NCBI GenBank assembly: GCA_030272155.1
Contig: CP126193.1
Span: 4,898,001-4,962,000, forward strand
DNA: 64,000 bases
Source: Tetradesmus obliquus
Taxonomy: Eukaryota; Chlorophyta; Chlorophyceae; Sphaeropleales; Scenedesmaceae
Direction: 5' to 3'
Positions within the stretch are counted from its first letter, which is position 1, and every line of letters starts with the position of its first letter. The notes under the pieces were generated by a model that saw nothing but the letters and a program-made list of their open reading frames with translations, ran no database searches and was not told where the DNA came from. This document shows, piece after piece, positions 24,075 to 35,770 of this stretch. A program made the translations under genes and the position numbers.

Positions 24075-26678
24075 CAGGGCCTGAGGAGAGCTGCTGCCAG
24101 ACAGAGCCTTGCACAGCATAGAGCCAGGCCTGCGCAAAGCAGACGTGGTGCGAGACAGCCAGCCTGACAAGCCACTGGACGTGCTGCTGTCTGTGCTGCC
24201 TGCACTGCCAGGAGCAGCAGCAGCAGCAGCGCCATTACCCACACCAGCTGCACCTGCAGCGCTGTCAATGACTCCCACCTCGAGCTCGGGCCGTGCGTCA
24301 TGCACATCAGGGCACTTGAAGAGTACCACGAGATCTTGCAGGCCCTGCGACAGAAGCATACGCATGCAGCATAAGCAGGGCACAGCAATAAGCCGCACCA
24401 CACGCAAGAAGCCGTGTGCCTGGTGTCTCCTGCATAGCTGTGCGCACAGTCACGTCAGCTTTGCACGAAGAACAACTCGCATGCTGACGAGACTGGCGGC
24501 CGAGCATGTATAGACACGCTGTCACGGCCAAGGCTTCGCAACAGCACTCCTACCCAAACTTAGCCAGCAGCATCGCAAAACCCTTTTACAACCCACCCGC
24601 AGCTGTGCCAGGCCGCGCAGGTCATGCTGGCAGCACTTGGTGCCGTGCAGCTCCAGCAGCAGGCTGGCCAGCCGCGGGCACAGCGCCAGCGGAGAGGCAT
24701 CGAACACGTACAGGTCGCTGTCCTGCTCGTACACAAACTCGGCCATGAGGATGGTCAGCGAGGTGAGGCCGGTCAGCTGCACCACGCTACGCGGCAGCCT
24801 GCAGGCGTTCGCGGGGGCAGCAGCGGGTTGCACAGCAGGCAGCAGCAAACAGGAACATCAGTGCTAAAGCAACAGCAGCAATAATCGCAAGGCAGCGGTG
24901 GCAGCAGCACCCAGCATGTCAGCCCATGCAGGGCCTGCTGCAGGTTTACAAGCGGCAGCAGGTATTAAGCTGCTGTTGCCAGAACCTACGCAACACACGT
25001 CTGTACACCTGCTGGCTTGGGCGCCTGTGTCACCCAGCACATTGTAGCTCTGGAAGACCGCAACCCCATCTGCGCATTAAATAGCCGCGTGTCATTCATT
25101 AATCTACGGTGCCCCTCAGCCCTCTCACCTGTTGAACTGCACCTGCTCGTGCCGAGCCAGCGTCAGCACCAGCCGCACATCAGCCACGCGCGCAGCCGGC
25201 GCCAGCTGCGCATGCTGCCCGCTGCACAGCCGCAGGTCCACCTGGCGCAGCCCAGGCAGCTGCTGCAGCAGCGGCGGCACAATCGCATAGCCCTCGTGTG
25301 TGGGCGCATCTGGCGGCAGGTACTGGTACTCTGTCAGCGCCAGTGACGTTATTTGTGTGAGGCCGGAGAGTGGCGCCAGCACCGCGCCCTGGCTGTTGCG
25401 CAGCAGCGCGTCCAGCTCCATGCCGAGGCTGATGTGGCGCAGCTGCGGCATGCGGGGGCCTGCTGCTGCCAGCGTGGCGCAGCTGGTGGCCAGCTGGCCT
25501 ACGGAGAAGCCTGCAGGACAGGAGAGGAAGGGGTTGCACAGCAAGACCATGAGACATGCCGTGGCTGTAAAGCAGGTCAACCGACTGTCTGTGATATGCC
25601 AGCCTGATGAGCGAAGCAGTACATTGCGCGTTCAACGGAAGGACCGTATACATCAGACGCACGCATGTGGCGGAAGGGGCCCAGCACGAAAGATACCCAG
25701 CCAGACACGTGTGTTGTGCTGAGCAATAGCGCTGGCGTGCTGCCTGTCACAGATGCACCTGCTGCTTTCATTAAACAAAATCATTGCTGCAGTGCAGGGA
25801 GAGCTGCTGACCCACCTGATGCCAGGTTGAGGTGCAGGCACTGCAGGCTGCTGGGCAGCGTGGCAAAGTCGACCATAGGCGCAGACGCCAACCCCAGGTT
25901 CAGCACACGCAGCCGTGTCAGGTGCTGCAGGCTCACAGCCGCAATCTCTGCTGCTGGTGAGCTGAGCTGCCGGCCTTCTGCATCGCAGCGCACATCCAGC
26001 AGCTGCAGCCGCGTGACGTCCTGCAGCTTGCTCAGCGTTGCGCTGCCTGCTGCACACATCCACACTCGCGCGCTGGTTGCAAACGGCAGCGCGCGGCACT
26101 GCTGCAGCTGGTACTGCAGGTTGTGCTGTGTGGCTTCTACTTCGCATGGCAGCACACGCGTAAGAGCCCAGTTGCCTTGTGGCTCTGGATCCTCTGAACC
26201 TGCTGCTGCTGAGCACACGATGGCGGCCCAGCTGCGGCACACAGATGCAGCTGCGCACCTCTCCCTGCAGGACAACAGAGGTACAGAACTGTTGGAGAGG
26301 GCAGATGTGCCTGCTGCAGGATGCCTGCTGTATGTGGATGATATCATGTGAGTTAGATGTGCATCTCAGTGCTTGCAGGATGCACGCTAGGGCCGCATGG
26401 ATTTGAATTCAGGCAGGTCATGCAGCTCAGGGAGCCAGGTCAGGACGGCCCTTGGATGTGCTGCTGCCCGTCGATGGATCCCGGGATCCACACCTGAATG
26501 GGAGCTGTCGCAGTACGCTCGCAACAGCCCCATGCGGCAAAGCAGTCAAGCTGACTGGTGGTCCATGGGCACTGCACCTTCCTCCTGCTGACTTTCCCTG
26601 AAGCCTGCTATCCGACCGCGTGGAGGATTGCAGCAGAGCCTGTTCGACTTCAAGGGCCCCAGATAGACAACAAAACAT
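23041..26678 (-). CDS. F-box / leucine-rich-repeat protein
   Basis: Exons 26494-26678, 25816-26264, 25129-25510, 24597-24798, 23936-24344, 23493-23736 and 23041-23224 join to 684 aa. Intron 1 splits an F-box: LTALPHGAVASVLRQLPFR joins RERCAAASVCRSWAAIV in exact phase. Irregular LRRs follow (LSKLQDVTRLQLLDVRC, LTRLRVLNLGLAS, LSGLTQITSLALTEYQ, LTGLTSLTILMAEF). An Ala/Gly/Ser segment and poly-Q (about residues 455-510) interrupt the repeats. The C-terminal 140 residues (LLLRAPHMVTAAAQPMLVAS, RYPKLSAYPGCRQRINDRLL) are not an LRR I recognise. F-box proteins recruit substrates to SCF ubiquitin ligases; the partner is unknown. It differs from the LRR cluster at 54-60 kb. The ATG at 26678 lies 60 residues ahead of the F-box. 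Confidence 0.85.
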
Positions 26679-26976
26679 GCTTGTTGCCTAGACAACGCTC
26701 GCACAGGTCTGTTGGTGGAGGTGATGTCGTAGACTCCCTACTAGACGACCTTGAACAATACAAAGCACCTTCAGACGCGCAAGAATCGACGAGTGCACGT
26801 CGTGATTTTGGTGGGCTGCACGTGAGCCGCTCTGCACGTCACGTCCAAGGGGACTGCAACAGGTCTCAAACTCCTAACAGTACAGATGCTGGCCAATTGA
26901 GCAAAACTATCTTCCGATCAAAGCAGTTTGCAATGAAGTTTTAGTTTGTCACCCAAGATTGCAGGCTGAAGCGGGT
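26679..26976. promoter_or_regulatory. Divergent promoter region, F-box/LRR gene and OXA2-like gene
   Basis: The two start codons face away from each other 298 bp apart, so both promoters and 5' UTRs must share this stretch. No clear TATA box is visible. Confidence 0.45.
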
Positions 26977-27279
26977 ATGGCTTCAGGCAGGGGAGCCTTG
27001 GCGCGGCTTTTAGTCAGCGTCAACCGCACTGGCCTCAGGTATGCTGTATAGTCAAGCAGCTGAGCATGCTCAAGGCGCTGCATAGGTGTCAGCGGCAGCT
27101 GTTGATGCTGGTTACTTGGTGGTTGATACGTGCACTGGACAGATACTTTCGGCAGCACCACAAAACTCATTGCTAGACATGAAAGGCCTGCAACACGCTG
27201 ACATGTATGTAGGATCAATGATGGTGCGGCCCCGCTGGCAGCAGCCCCTGGGGCTTTGCACAGGGCTGCATTCAGCAGT

Positions 27280-27317
<38 letters not shown>

Positions 27318-30300
27318 ACTGCCATTCACAATAGCTGCACAGCAGCTGGTGGAGCAGCTACTCAGCAATTGCAGCAGCACAGCAGCAGATGCCGCTGCAG
27401 ATGCAGCCACTGCAGCTGCCAGCAGCATCAGCGCTGCGCAACCGCTAGAGCCGCTGGCCCAACTGCTCAACCCGTTTGTACTTGGCAGCAGCATATGGGA
27501 GCTTGGGCACAGCATGACTGGCCTGCCTTGGTGGGCCAGCATTCCTGCAACCACCCTAGCAATGCGCTTTGCGCTGCTGCCACTCACACTCAAGGCCAAG
27601 TCTGCAGCACTCAACTGGGTGCTGCTGCAGAACTCCTTCCAGACAGCCAACAACCTGCTCGCGCAGATTCAGCAGCAACAGCAACAGCAGCAACAGCAGC
27701 AAGGGGCAGCAGCAGCTGGTGAGAAAGCGTCGCAGGCGTCGAGCAGTCCGGGGCAGCAGCAACAGCAGCAGTCCATAGAGCAGCTGAAGCGGCCCAGCAA
27801 GCTAAAGTTGGTGCGCTCATACTACCGCTACTTCAGGAAGCAGCAGCGCACCACCAGCATGTGGTGGTGGGTGGCCAACGCAGCAGTGCAGGTGAGCAGC
27901 CGGCCGTGCTTTTTGCTCTACCCGCGCCTTCTTGCATGCAGCCTGCTGCAGCAGCAGCAGTGTTGTTGCATGCACGCAGCGCTACATGCTGATAGCCAGC
28001 CACCACACACTTTACCAGCAAAAAAGTGCTGCCGCTGCTCTGGTCGCACTCCTGCTCATATCAACACAACACTAATGTTTGGCGTCTGTCCTGCGCGTCC
28101 TGCCCCTGCAGGCCAACACGTTTGTAATCATGTCAGTGGCGCTGCGCCAGATGGCAGACTCGCAGTGGCCCGGCATGGCTGATCAGGGCCTGTTCTGGTT
28201 TGCTGACCTCACGCAGCCTTCGGTGCTGCTGCCCAGCCTGGCCTGCCCGTATGGCGTGGCAGGCACGCTGCTGCCTGTGGCCATGGTGGCGCTGTACCTC
28301 AAGACGGTGCAGCAGTCGCCAGGTGGGGCGGGGCGGCGTGTATTTCTTTGTGAGGGGGGGGGGGGGGGGGTAAGGCTTGGTAGCAGTGCATGTTGCGCTG
28401 CAGGCATACGCTTAGAACATGCAAGCAATGGCGCCCCTGGCAGTGTGTTGCCGCATGTGTGTTGCGCAAAGGTATCGTGTGTGAGGAGAGCACAGCAACA
28501 GCAACAGCAGGCTCAGGCACGGAAAGCATTGTCAGCAAACATCTTGTAGTGCTGCAGGATGCCAGCTGGCAGGATGCTGAGCTGGCAAATCCACATATGC
28601 TGAGCTGGCAAATCCACATATGCTGAGCTGGCGAATCCACATATGCTCAGCTGGCAAATCCACACCATCGCCACCACTGCTGTTGCTGCCACTGCTGCTG
28701 CTGCTGCTGCTGCTGCTGCAGCGGTGCGCTCCGCCGGCATGAAGCTGCTGCTGGACTGCGGCAGCCTGCCCTACTTCTGCATGGCCTGCCTGGTGCCCCA
28801 GGCCACGCTGCTGTACTGGGCAGGCAACAGCGTGTTCTTCTACGGCATGCAGTCTGCATTAACAGTGCCGAATGTGGCGCGGCGGCTGGGGCTGCCCAAC
28901 ATGCTGCTGCCCACGCCGCGCGGGCCACGCGAGGAGCGAGGTGCGCAAGCTTGCTGGGATGAAACTCGCCAGCAGGTGGTGTGGTGTGTTGAGAGCGTGA
29001 GGCTGAGGGTCTTCTTGAGTACGCATGCTATGTGGTGTGAAAGGGTGGCACGGGGCCACACGCAAAGCTGCTTGATTGTGCACCAAGCTGGCTCCTGCAA
29101 TTGGCAGTGGCTCCCCTACCTGACCCTCCTGCCGCTGTGCTGCCCTGCCGTGTGCCGTGTATCCTGCTGTTTCGTTGCTGCGCTCCTTCTTCCTGCGCTC
29201 CTTTTCCTGGTGCCAGAGCGTGCCGAGCAGGAGGCTAAGGATGCGCACCAGCTCATCTGCGGCAGTGAGGACGACGGGTTCCTGCGCTTCCTGGCAGCCA
29301 ACTACATGAGCCGCGGGAGGCACCAGCAGGCGCTGCAGTGCCTGCAGCGGCTGACGGTGCTGGCACCAGGTGGGTGTGGGGCTGCTGCCGTGTGTGTGTA
29401 CGGCCTGGCTATAGCTAGCTGGCGGGATATGGCAGCTGACGCAGCAGCTGCGTTGTTGTGCTGCAGGCAGCCTGCCCAGTATGTGAACGTTGATACGTGC
29501 ATGAATGGCTGTTGAAGTATGTGTTTGTTTGCCATGCATGGATGCATTGAAGGCCTCGTCTCAGTTTGCTTTGTGACACTAGCGTCGTTGGACTGGTAGG
29601 GGAAGAGTTTTCCACATAAGCGGTAGCCGCTGCAATGCATCATTATAAGCAGTTGCTGCTGCTTCTGGCGCTCTGTGCCTGTTTGCTTGCAGGTGACAGC
29701 TCTGCCTTCAGTGCCCTGGGCAGGACTGCTGCCGAGCTGCAGCAGTGGCCGACAGCAGCAGCAGCATACGGGCGCTCCGCTGAGCTGCATGCAGCAGTGG
29801 GGGAGGTTGAGGAGCAGGCCACTGAGCTTGTGCTGTCTGGCAAGCACTGGCTGAATGCAGTGGCTGAAGTGCGGCAGCAGCAGAAGGCGGCAGCAGCAGC
29901 AGCAGCAAAGGACAAGCACGGCAGAAGTAGCACCAGCAGCAGTGCGAGCAGCAGCAAGGGCAGCAGCAGCCAGGGCAGTGGCAGCAGCAGCGCTGAGGGC
30001 AGCAGTGACGGCACTGATGAGCCGATCAGCTGGGGCGTGAATGTCGATAAAGAGCAGGTGAGGCCATTTGTCAGGTTTTTAAAAATGTGCGTTCCCGCTT
30101 GGTTTGAAGACTGGTGTAACGCGCATCTGCTTTGTGTTCTGGCGTGTTGTGACCCACGTGTCCCACGGCAGAGGCAGCATAGTGCAGTGCGCATTCCCTG
30201 GGTGACTGCTGGCTAGCAAGCAGCCGATGAGGGTGGCAGCTTCAACCAGAACAGCATGCATGTACGCTCGCACGACAAGTACACTGCTTGCCATTCCATC

Positions 30301-30903
30301 AACAGCTGCCGGTAGAGACCAGCCACCTTTCACTGTTGTCACCACCAGAGCTCCGCTGCGCTCATCGCCGACCTGCTCTGCACCTGTTGCTCACCTGCCT
30401 GGCACCCTGCCTTGCCTTTGCAGGACTACATCGAGTCAGCGCTGAAGGTGCTGCATGCAGCAGTACTATTGCCAGCAGAGGCGGCCGGGGAGGGCCGCTA
30501 CCTACTAGCCATGGCTCAAGCAGCAGGCCGCCAGCGCAACGAGGCCCTGGCAACCAGCCAAAAGTACTGGGCTGCCGCATGCGATGCATCACACAGCGAC
30601 CCTGCGGCCAAGTCAAATGCTGCTGCGAAGCTGCTGCCTGTGCTGGCAAACCTCTGCAAGCAGTACCACGCGCAGGGTGAGGATGAGTCTGTGATGGCGA
30701 CTGCTGCGTTGGCAGCAGAGGTGGCGCAGGCTGGCTGGGACAGGCAGAGCAGGGAGCAGCTGTATGATACGTTAAGGGCCGCTGCGCAAGCGGCAGCAGC
30801 GGGTGGCAGGTTTGCGCTTGCTGAGCAGCTGAAGGGGCTGCAGGGCAAGCTGCTGGGCAGTAGCACAGGCAGCAGTAGCAGCTTAAGTGTGAAGGGTGCT
30901 TGA
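26977..30903 (+). CDS. OXA2/ALBINO3-like membrane insertase with C-terminal TPR-like region
   Basis: Exons 26977-27038, 27264-27891, 28112-28322, 28722-28940, 29217-29369, 29693-30057 and 30424-30903 join to 705 aa. Exon 1 (MASGRGALARLLVSVNRTGLR) is a basic, acid-free leader typical of mitochondrial import. A poly-Ser run follows, then the YidC/Oxa1/Alb3 core: GLPWWASIPATTLAMRFALL (first core helix), a Gln-rich loop, NTFVIMSVALRQM, GLFWFADLT, and a hairpin with LPYFCMACLVPQATLLYWAG plus SVFFYGMQSA. After residue 370 come helix pairs resembling TPRs (LAANYMSRGRHQQALQCLQR, AELQQWPTAAAAYGRSAEL, AQAAGRQRNEALATSQKYW). Plant OXA2 (ALB3L) proteins share this Oxa1-plus-TPR layout and act in mitochondria on COX2 insertion or cytochrome c maturation. 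Mitochondrial rather than plastid location is inferred. The ATG exon was chosen because donor, acceptor and phase all fit. Confidence 0.87.
28354..28370 (+). repeat. G17 homopolymer in an intron
   Basis: Seventeen consecutive G about 30 bases after the donor at 28323, preceded by GGGGCGGGGCGG. Strong G-quadruplex potential in DNA and pre-mRNA; also a likely sequencing-error site. Confidence 0.85.
28574..28665 (+). repeat. Four tandem 23-bp units
   Basis: Units start at 28574, 28597, 28620 and 28643, each carrying GAGCTGGCAAATCCACAT with one or two changes. They lie in the OXA2-like intron just before a (CTG)9 tract that abuts the acceptor of exon 4. Confidence 0.9.
28692..28718 (+). repeat. 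(CTG)9 abutting a splice acceptor
   Basis: Nine CTG units run straight into the CAG of the acceptor for exon 4 (28722). Confidence 0.9.
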
Positions 30904-31452
30904 AAATAGGAGACGGTGATGGGTGTACCTGGCCGCCAGGTCTTGGCAAGAATGGCTTAGGTGTGTGTAAGCCTTTGCTGACTTGGCATGGTGACTGGCT
31001 GGCACATGGTTCATTTGCCATTCCAGTGCGTTTTGGGGCTCTCCATGGGCGTGCTTCTCTCTCAGCGACGCCATCCACATGAGAACTTGCACCCTGTTGG
31101 CGGAGGACACTATGCGATACAAGAATCAGAAAACCCTGGAAACGAACTCCTGTTCTGTCACTGGAGGGAGGACATCGTGCACTGCTGATCAAGAGAGCGG
31201 GGCTCAACTGTGCCGGCGAAAACGTACGCTGCAATCGCTCGCTTATCGCAGCTCTAAGGGCTCTGCACCGATGTACAGTGCACCTGTTGCAGACCATCTC
31301 GACATCGTGTGATCACCACCAGTTCATTCGCTCGCATCACTCGGCATAAGCAAACACCTTTGTTGTATCGTTTACTAGACGCTATCCTGGTTTTCGACAG
31401 TAGCGCACCGTCCTGAGCCCTGCCTACTAAGCAACAGCAGAGCACAGTCACC
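30904..31452. other. Intergenic region, OXA2-like 3' end and COX16 promoter
   Basis: A TGTAA poly(A) signal lies 63 bases after the OXA2-like stop (30966-30970). The rest must include the COX16 promoter; no other feature seen. Confidence 0.5.
30966..30970 (+). terminator. TGTAA polyadenylation signal
   Basis: Chlorophyte-type poly(A) signal 63 bases downstream of the OXA2-like stop codon. Confidence 0.6.
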
Positions 31453-32536
31453 ATGATGGGCAGCAAGCCCAGCTGGGCCAACAGCACGTTCGTCAGGACT
31501 AGCCTGCCCATGTTTGGCTTCGTAGTCATCTGCTGGTTTGGGCTCAGCCAGCTGGTGGACAGCAAGCTGCGCATACGGGTGAGCAGGCAGTAGCAGCAGC
31601 AGCAGTAGCAGTAGCAGCAGCAGCAGCAGCAGCAGCAGAGCAGCAAGTGAGACGTCTGCCCGTGCTCTTCTGTGCATGCTTCCATCAGTGCACCCAGTAT
31701 GCTTTCTCACACTCAACTATCGGTGCTTGAACTTCACGGTGCTGCTGTGTTGCTTTGATGCACACTGGCGCAGGGCAGCCTTTCATACTTGCGCAACCTG
31801 CGCCACTTCTGCCTACCACCACGCAGGTTCTTGGGCCACTGGCCATTGCCTTCGTCTCACCCCATTGCCTTCGTCTCACCCCATTGCCTTCGTCTCACCC
31901 CATGCTGCTCATCCGTCCTGCCCACTGTTATTCTGCCGCTGCCGCTTGCTACCATTTAGTCCAGTGTGCGTGGCTATGACAAAGTGGAGGAGTACGACCC
32001 CATTGAGCGCATGAAGCGCCTGGCCACTGGCCCTGCAGTGTCCAGCCTGGAGCAGGAGCTGAAAACCATGCAGGTGCGGCGCAGCAGTAAAGCGCGGGGG
32101 TGAACGCTGTTCATGTCTTGTTTGGTGTAGCACGCGCAGAGTGCAGAACTGCATGCGATGTTGCACCGTGAAACACTGGCCTTGCAGTGATGCACTTGTG
32201 ATGGCACAGCATTGTGACGCAATGGGACAGCCTTGTAACGTAATGCACAGCAGGACGGTGGTGTTTGGAGGGCAGTGCAGGCTGAGGCGCTCACACATGA
32301 CGCCTGCCGGCTGCAACGCGTGTGTGAGAGGGTGGGCATGCCACGCTCAGGTGCGCTGTCTATCTAGGCCTTGCCTTGGGCCGTGTGCAAATGCTGTAGC
32401 TGCTTCATCACAACTGCAAGGGTGTTACTCAAGCTGTGTGTATATTGTGTGCTCCGCTGCCTGCCTGCAGCATGAGGTGGACATCAACAACTTCACCTAC
32501 AAGCCAGTGCCACGCACAGACGATGACGAGGCGTGA
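31453..32536 (+). CDS. COX16: Cytochrome c oxidase assembly protein COX16
   Basis: Exons 31453-31578, 31960-32073 and 32471-32536 join to 101 aa. A short basic N-terminus leads into one membrane helix (LPMFGFVVICWFGLSQLV, about residues 19-36), then a charged stretch (VRGYDKVEEYDPIERMKRL) and a tail VDINNFTYKPVPR with an acidic end. This is the COX16 layout of about 100 residues: a GxP-type start of the membrane span, then a conserved charged linker. COX16 sits in the mitochondrial inner membrane and helps metallochaperones deliver copper to COX2 during complex IV assembly. Two Met codons (31453, 31456) could start it. It lies 0.55 kb after another probable mitochondrial membrane-biogenesis gene on the same strand; whether this means anything is unknown. 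Confidence 0.82.
31844..31900 (+). repeat. Three tandem 19-bp units in COX16 intron 1
   Basis: Perfect copies of a unit containing TTGCCTTCGTCTCACC start at 31844, 31863 and 31882. The 5' part of the same intron is a CAG/TAG-rich microsatellite (about 31,584-31,643). Confidence 0.9.
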
Positions 32537-34012
32537 GCAGCAGCAGCAGCAGCAGCAGCAGCACGTGCAGGTGCAGCAAGCGCAGCGGCGTGGGCTGGGC
32601 CGGCAGCAGCACAATGCAGAGCCCAATCAGTGCTGTGCTGTGAGCCTGCAGTCCATGGCTTGTTGCCTGGCTGGCTGCAGCAGCTACGCACAGCACCCTG
32701 CCTTAAAGAAGGGAAGCTGCTTTTGTTGTGTTGTGCTGCCGCAACAAGGGCAGAGTGCGACAGCGCACTGACAACTTACACGCTTGTCCACATTGCCTGC
32801 GTTTGACGTACAGAGTGTTGTTCATGCTGTGGCTAGCATGCAGTTTTGCGCCCCCAATGTACCATACATTTGTATGCAACAGCCTTTGTGTGGTTCTGCG
32901 CATACCAGATCGGTTGTCAGCGGGGTTGCATGTCATTCGAATTTGTGGCTTGGTCTTACACAAAATCACGCCATCGACATAGCCGCAGCACACATCGAGC
33001 ATAACACCATTCGCCAGCGCCTACAAATGATTCAGGACAGCTTGGACTCCAGTCATGCATTTTTAGTTTGTCACAGGTTGTGTTGCATCGCTGGTCCGTG
33101 ACAGCCTCCAGTGTGCGGCACTGGCGGTGGCGCGGTTGAGCATTGCTTGTTCCGCCCTTTTTTGTGGTTTCCATTGCAGCACATGGGCATGCGGCAAGTT
33201 GAGCTGAAGCTTTGTGCGTGTTCCTTGGCCACCGTGCATAGCCGCGTGGCATGCATGAGGGTGGCGTACTGCAAGCCTGAGCGGCAGGCGCGAGTGAGCT
33301 GAGGGTAAGCTGCATGGATTTGCCGCTGCAGTCCCTGACTGCAGCAGACTGGTATGATCACCTTGCGCTAGCGCTTGGCTATGGGCAGAATGGTTGTGGT
33401 GCTTTTGTGATAACCAAGCATAATCCTCCTTTGAGGTGTGGACTCCCATGTCTAGACCCACCCAGCAGCTTGACATAAGCTCTACCAGGCAAAAAGGCTT
33501 GCCAGGCTAACCGGCAGCTGCATCGAGGAAGTGTGGTATAGGAAGTGTGGTATGTTACAAGGTGTACGAAGGCATAATGCCAGAAGGTTCTCCCAGCTCT
33601 CAAGCACTGCAAACGCTCCTCTGATAATGCAGGCGTGCTACCCAGAGTGCATAATTTGCACTTCACTGGCACATCTTGCAAGCCCCAACAGCAGTGCGTG
33701 AGCTGCTTCCGTGTGCTGTGGTGCCACACTCAACAGAGAACACAACATGCCACCATCACAACCTGCGCTGCTGCTGTCGGCTGCCAGCTGCCGCAAGCAA
33801 GTACACTCTCAGGAACTCGTGCTGCTGCACACAACTCTGCATGCTGCCCGCAGCCGTTGCATGGTGCAGGATACGGTGACATGACTGCAGTGCTAGAATG
33901 AGCACTCGATTCAAAAGGACGTTTACCAGGCTACCCATCCAAACAGCCAAACGCTGCATGCACAGTAGCTCTGGCAACCTGCAGCTCTCATGCTATGTGC
34001 CTGTGTATACAA
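32537..34012. other. Intergenic region with one copy of a dispersed repeat
   Basis: COX16 3' UTR starting with a CAG tract, then non-coding sequence. The dispersed repeat at 33607-33870 lies at its right end. No further gene seen. Confidence 0.45.
33607..33870. repeat. Dispersed repeat, copy 1
   Basis: About 260 bp resembling 39328-39590 in the same orientation. Shared blocks include TTGCAAGCCCCAACAGC/ATCCTGCAAGCCCCAACAG, GTGTGCTGTGGTGCC, CAACATGCCAC/CAGCATGCCAC and CTGCGCTGCTGCTGT. No coding continuity or terminal inverted repeats; could be a SINE-like or non-autonomous element. Confidence 0.7.
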
Positions 34013-35770
34013 CTACTGCTGAAATGCGCGCAGCGCCCCTCGCAGCTGCTGTGCAGCACATGCCACCTTTTTGTAGGCGGGCCTCATGTGCGAGTCCGCG
34101 GTTGCTTGCTGGTCGCCGCCCTGAAGGCGGCGCATCACAGCCGTGAATGATGCACCAGAGGCTGTCACCGTGCCCAGCTGCCGCAGCAGGACGGCACGCA
34201 GAGCTGTGTAAGTCCTGCAGGGTGCAAAAGCGGCGGAAAAGTCAGACAGTACAGATCTGCAAGACACACTTCTCAACAGCCTGCGCTTCCAGGCACAGCT
34301 AAGTGAGCAGCACATGCTTGATGGCCGTTACCCAGCACATCTAGAGGTCTGTCACTGAAACCATCAGCGACACCAAGTCGGCAGCAGCTAAACAACACCG
34401 CACTGCCGCGATTGCCGAAGTCAGCTGTGGGTCGTTTGACCAACGAGCTTCAACCTGCAACTGCCAAAGCCGCATTGGTTGCATGCACGCCTGTATCTGG
34501 ACATTTGTACGGCAACTGCCGAGCATCAGCGTGGTTTTGCAATTGCTTTACGGCTCGCACCTGCTCTGTGTGTCAGCGCAGCGTGCTTCCACACGCTCTG
34601 CTGTCCTGCCTGCTCTGCTTGTTGCTGCTGCAAGGCCGCTGAAGAAACCCGCCAGGTGCACCACACAGCTGGTGGCAGTGACCACATCTATGGCCTGCTG
34701 CAGCTGCTTCTGTGTTGCATCACAGTAGGCAGCAATGTCCTCAGTCCTGCTCAGCTGCTGCTCTGCTCGCAGGCGCGCATCGTCTGCGCTCTCCTCTGCT
34801 TCGGCTGCAGCCAGCACCCCTGCTGCAGCACCCACAAATATTGCTGCAGGGGGGAAAACGACTGCCGCAACAAGCCCAGCAACAAGGCCTGCACCTGCAG
34901 CTGCTGCTGCTGGTCCAGCTTTCTGCCCCGCTTTTCTAAGCGCCAACTTCAAGCACGCGCGCTCACGTGCTGCCTCCAGGTCCAGCTGAATCTGTGCATG
35001 GGCAGACATTACGCAAGCACAGGCTTGATGAGCTGAGCATTCGCAATCCTGGACTGTTGACATCTGCAAGTCTCGGGTACTGCCCAGTGTGCAGCGTGTT
35101 CAACACGCACTGTCAAAGTCATTCATGAATCGATATGGTTCGCTGCATTGGATCAGGGATTCCAGCTGACCTAGCGCCATCCGCACCTTGCGCTCTGTGT
35201 GCTGCAGGTCACATCGCAGCTCAAGCAGGTCCACTCCCAGAGCCTCCTATCCCTGCTGAGCACACTCCAGTGCCTTGACGATCTGCAAGCACTGCTCACT
35301 CAGCTGCCCTGATTGTGCAATGGATACAAACATGTCATCGTCCTGCGCCACAAGCTGCAGGTATGCTACTGCGCTGGCTACAATGTCTGTACTGCTCGGC
35401 AGCAGGCACTGCTGCAGGTTGATGATGTGCTGCCTGACTGCCTCGAAGTTGTCGTGCGCTGTTGAGTACGCGCGGTAGGCCTTGTCAGGCACTTTGCCAC
35501 TGAAGCACAGGTCATCGGCCGTGTCCATGTCATCAATCACTTGCCGCAGTGTTGACGCAGCAGAGTTTAGCTGCACAACAACATCACGAGCGCGCGTCAA
35601 CCTTCCCAGCACGCCCTGACCTGATACATAAGCCCTTGCAAGCAGACGACATCCACAGTAGCGCAAAAGCAGTGATCTAACAGCCTGGTTGTTGCAGTCA
35701 CCACCATCAATTATCTCACCTTCTTAGCGCTCCGGAGCGGATCCGTGCGACGTCGCGCCATCGTCGCCAT
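34013..35770 (-). pseudogene. Degenerate paralogue of the neighbouring helical-hairpin gene
   Basis: Minus-strand exons at about 35187-35630, 34561-34991 and 34013-34214 match the + strand gene at 35779-37898 in order, intron position and intron phase (0, then 2). The first matches LLPxS...DDxMFVxIAQSGQLSEQC against DEELFLDLAKAGEVSHLC. The second has IQLDLEAARERA plus the Ala/Gly hydrophobic hairpin AGAGLVAGLVAAVVFPPAA. The third has YTALRAVLLRQLGTVTASGA against YTALYKTLCRQMAAVKQSC. The first large exon contains one in-frame stop (TAG where the + copy has a Tyr codon), and its 5' end cannot be joined in frame to the candidate start exon 35720-35770. A pseudogene is therefore the simplest reading; a truncated product is possible. 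Confidence 0.7.

Noticed and set aside
26290-26351. LLYVDDI on the + strand, like a reverse-transcriptase active-site motif
   Set aside because: No other reverse-transcriptase blocks around it; the stretch is the antisense of the F-box/LRR gene's first intron and exon 2 edge. Chance match.
28574-28665. Regular 23-bp repeats considered as a CRISPR-like array
   Set aside because: Units are back to back with no spacers, inside a nuclear intron.
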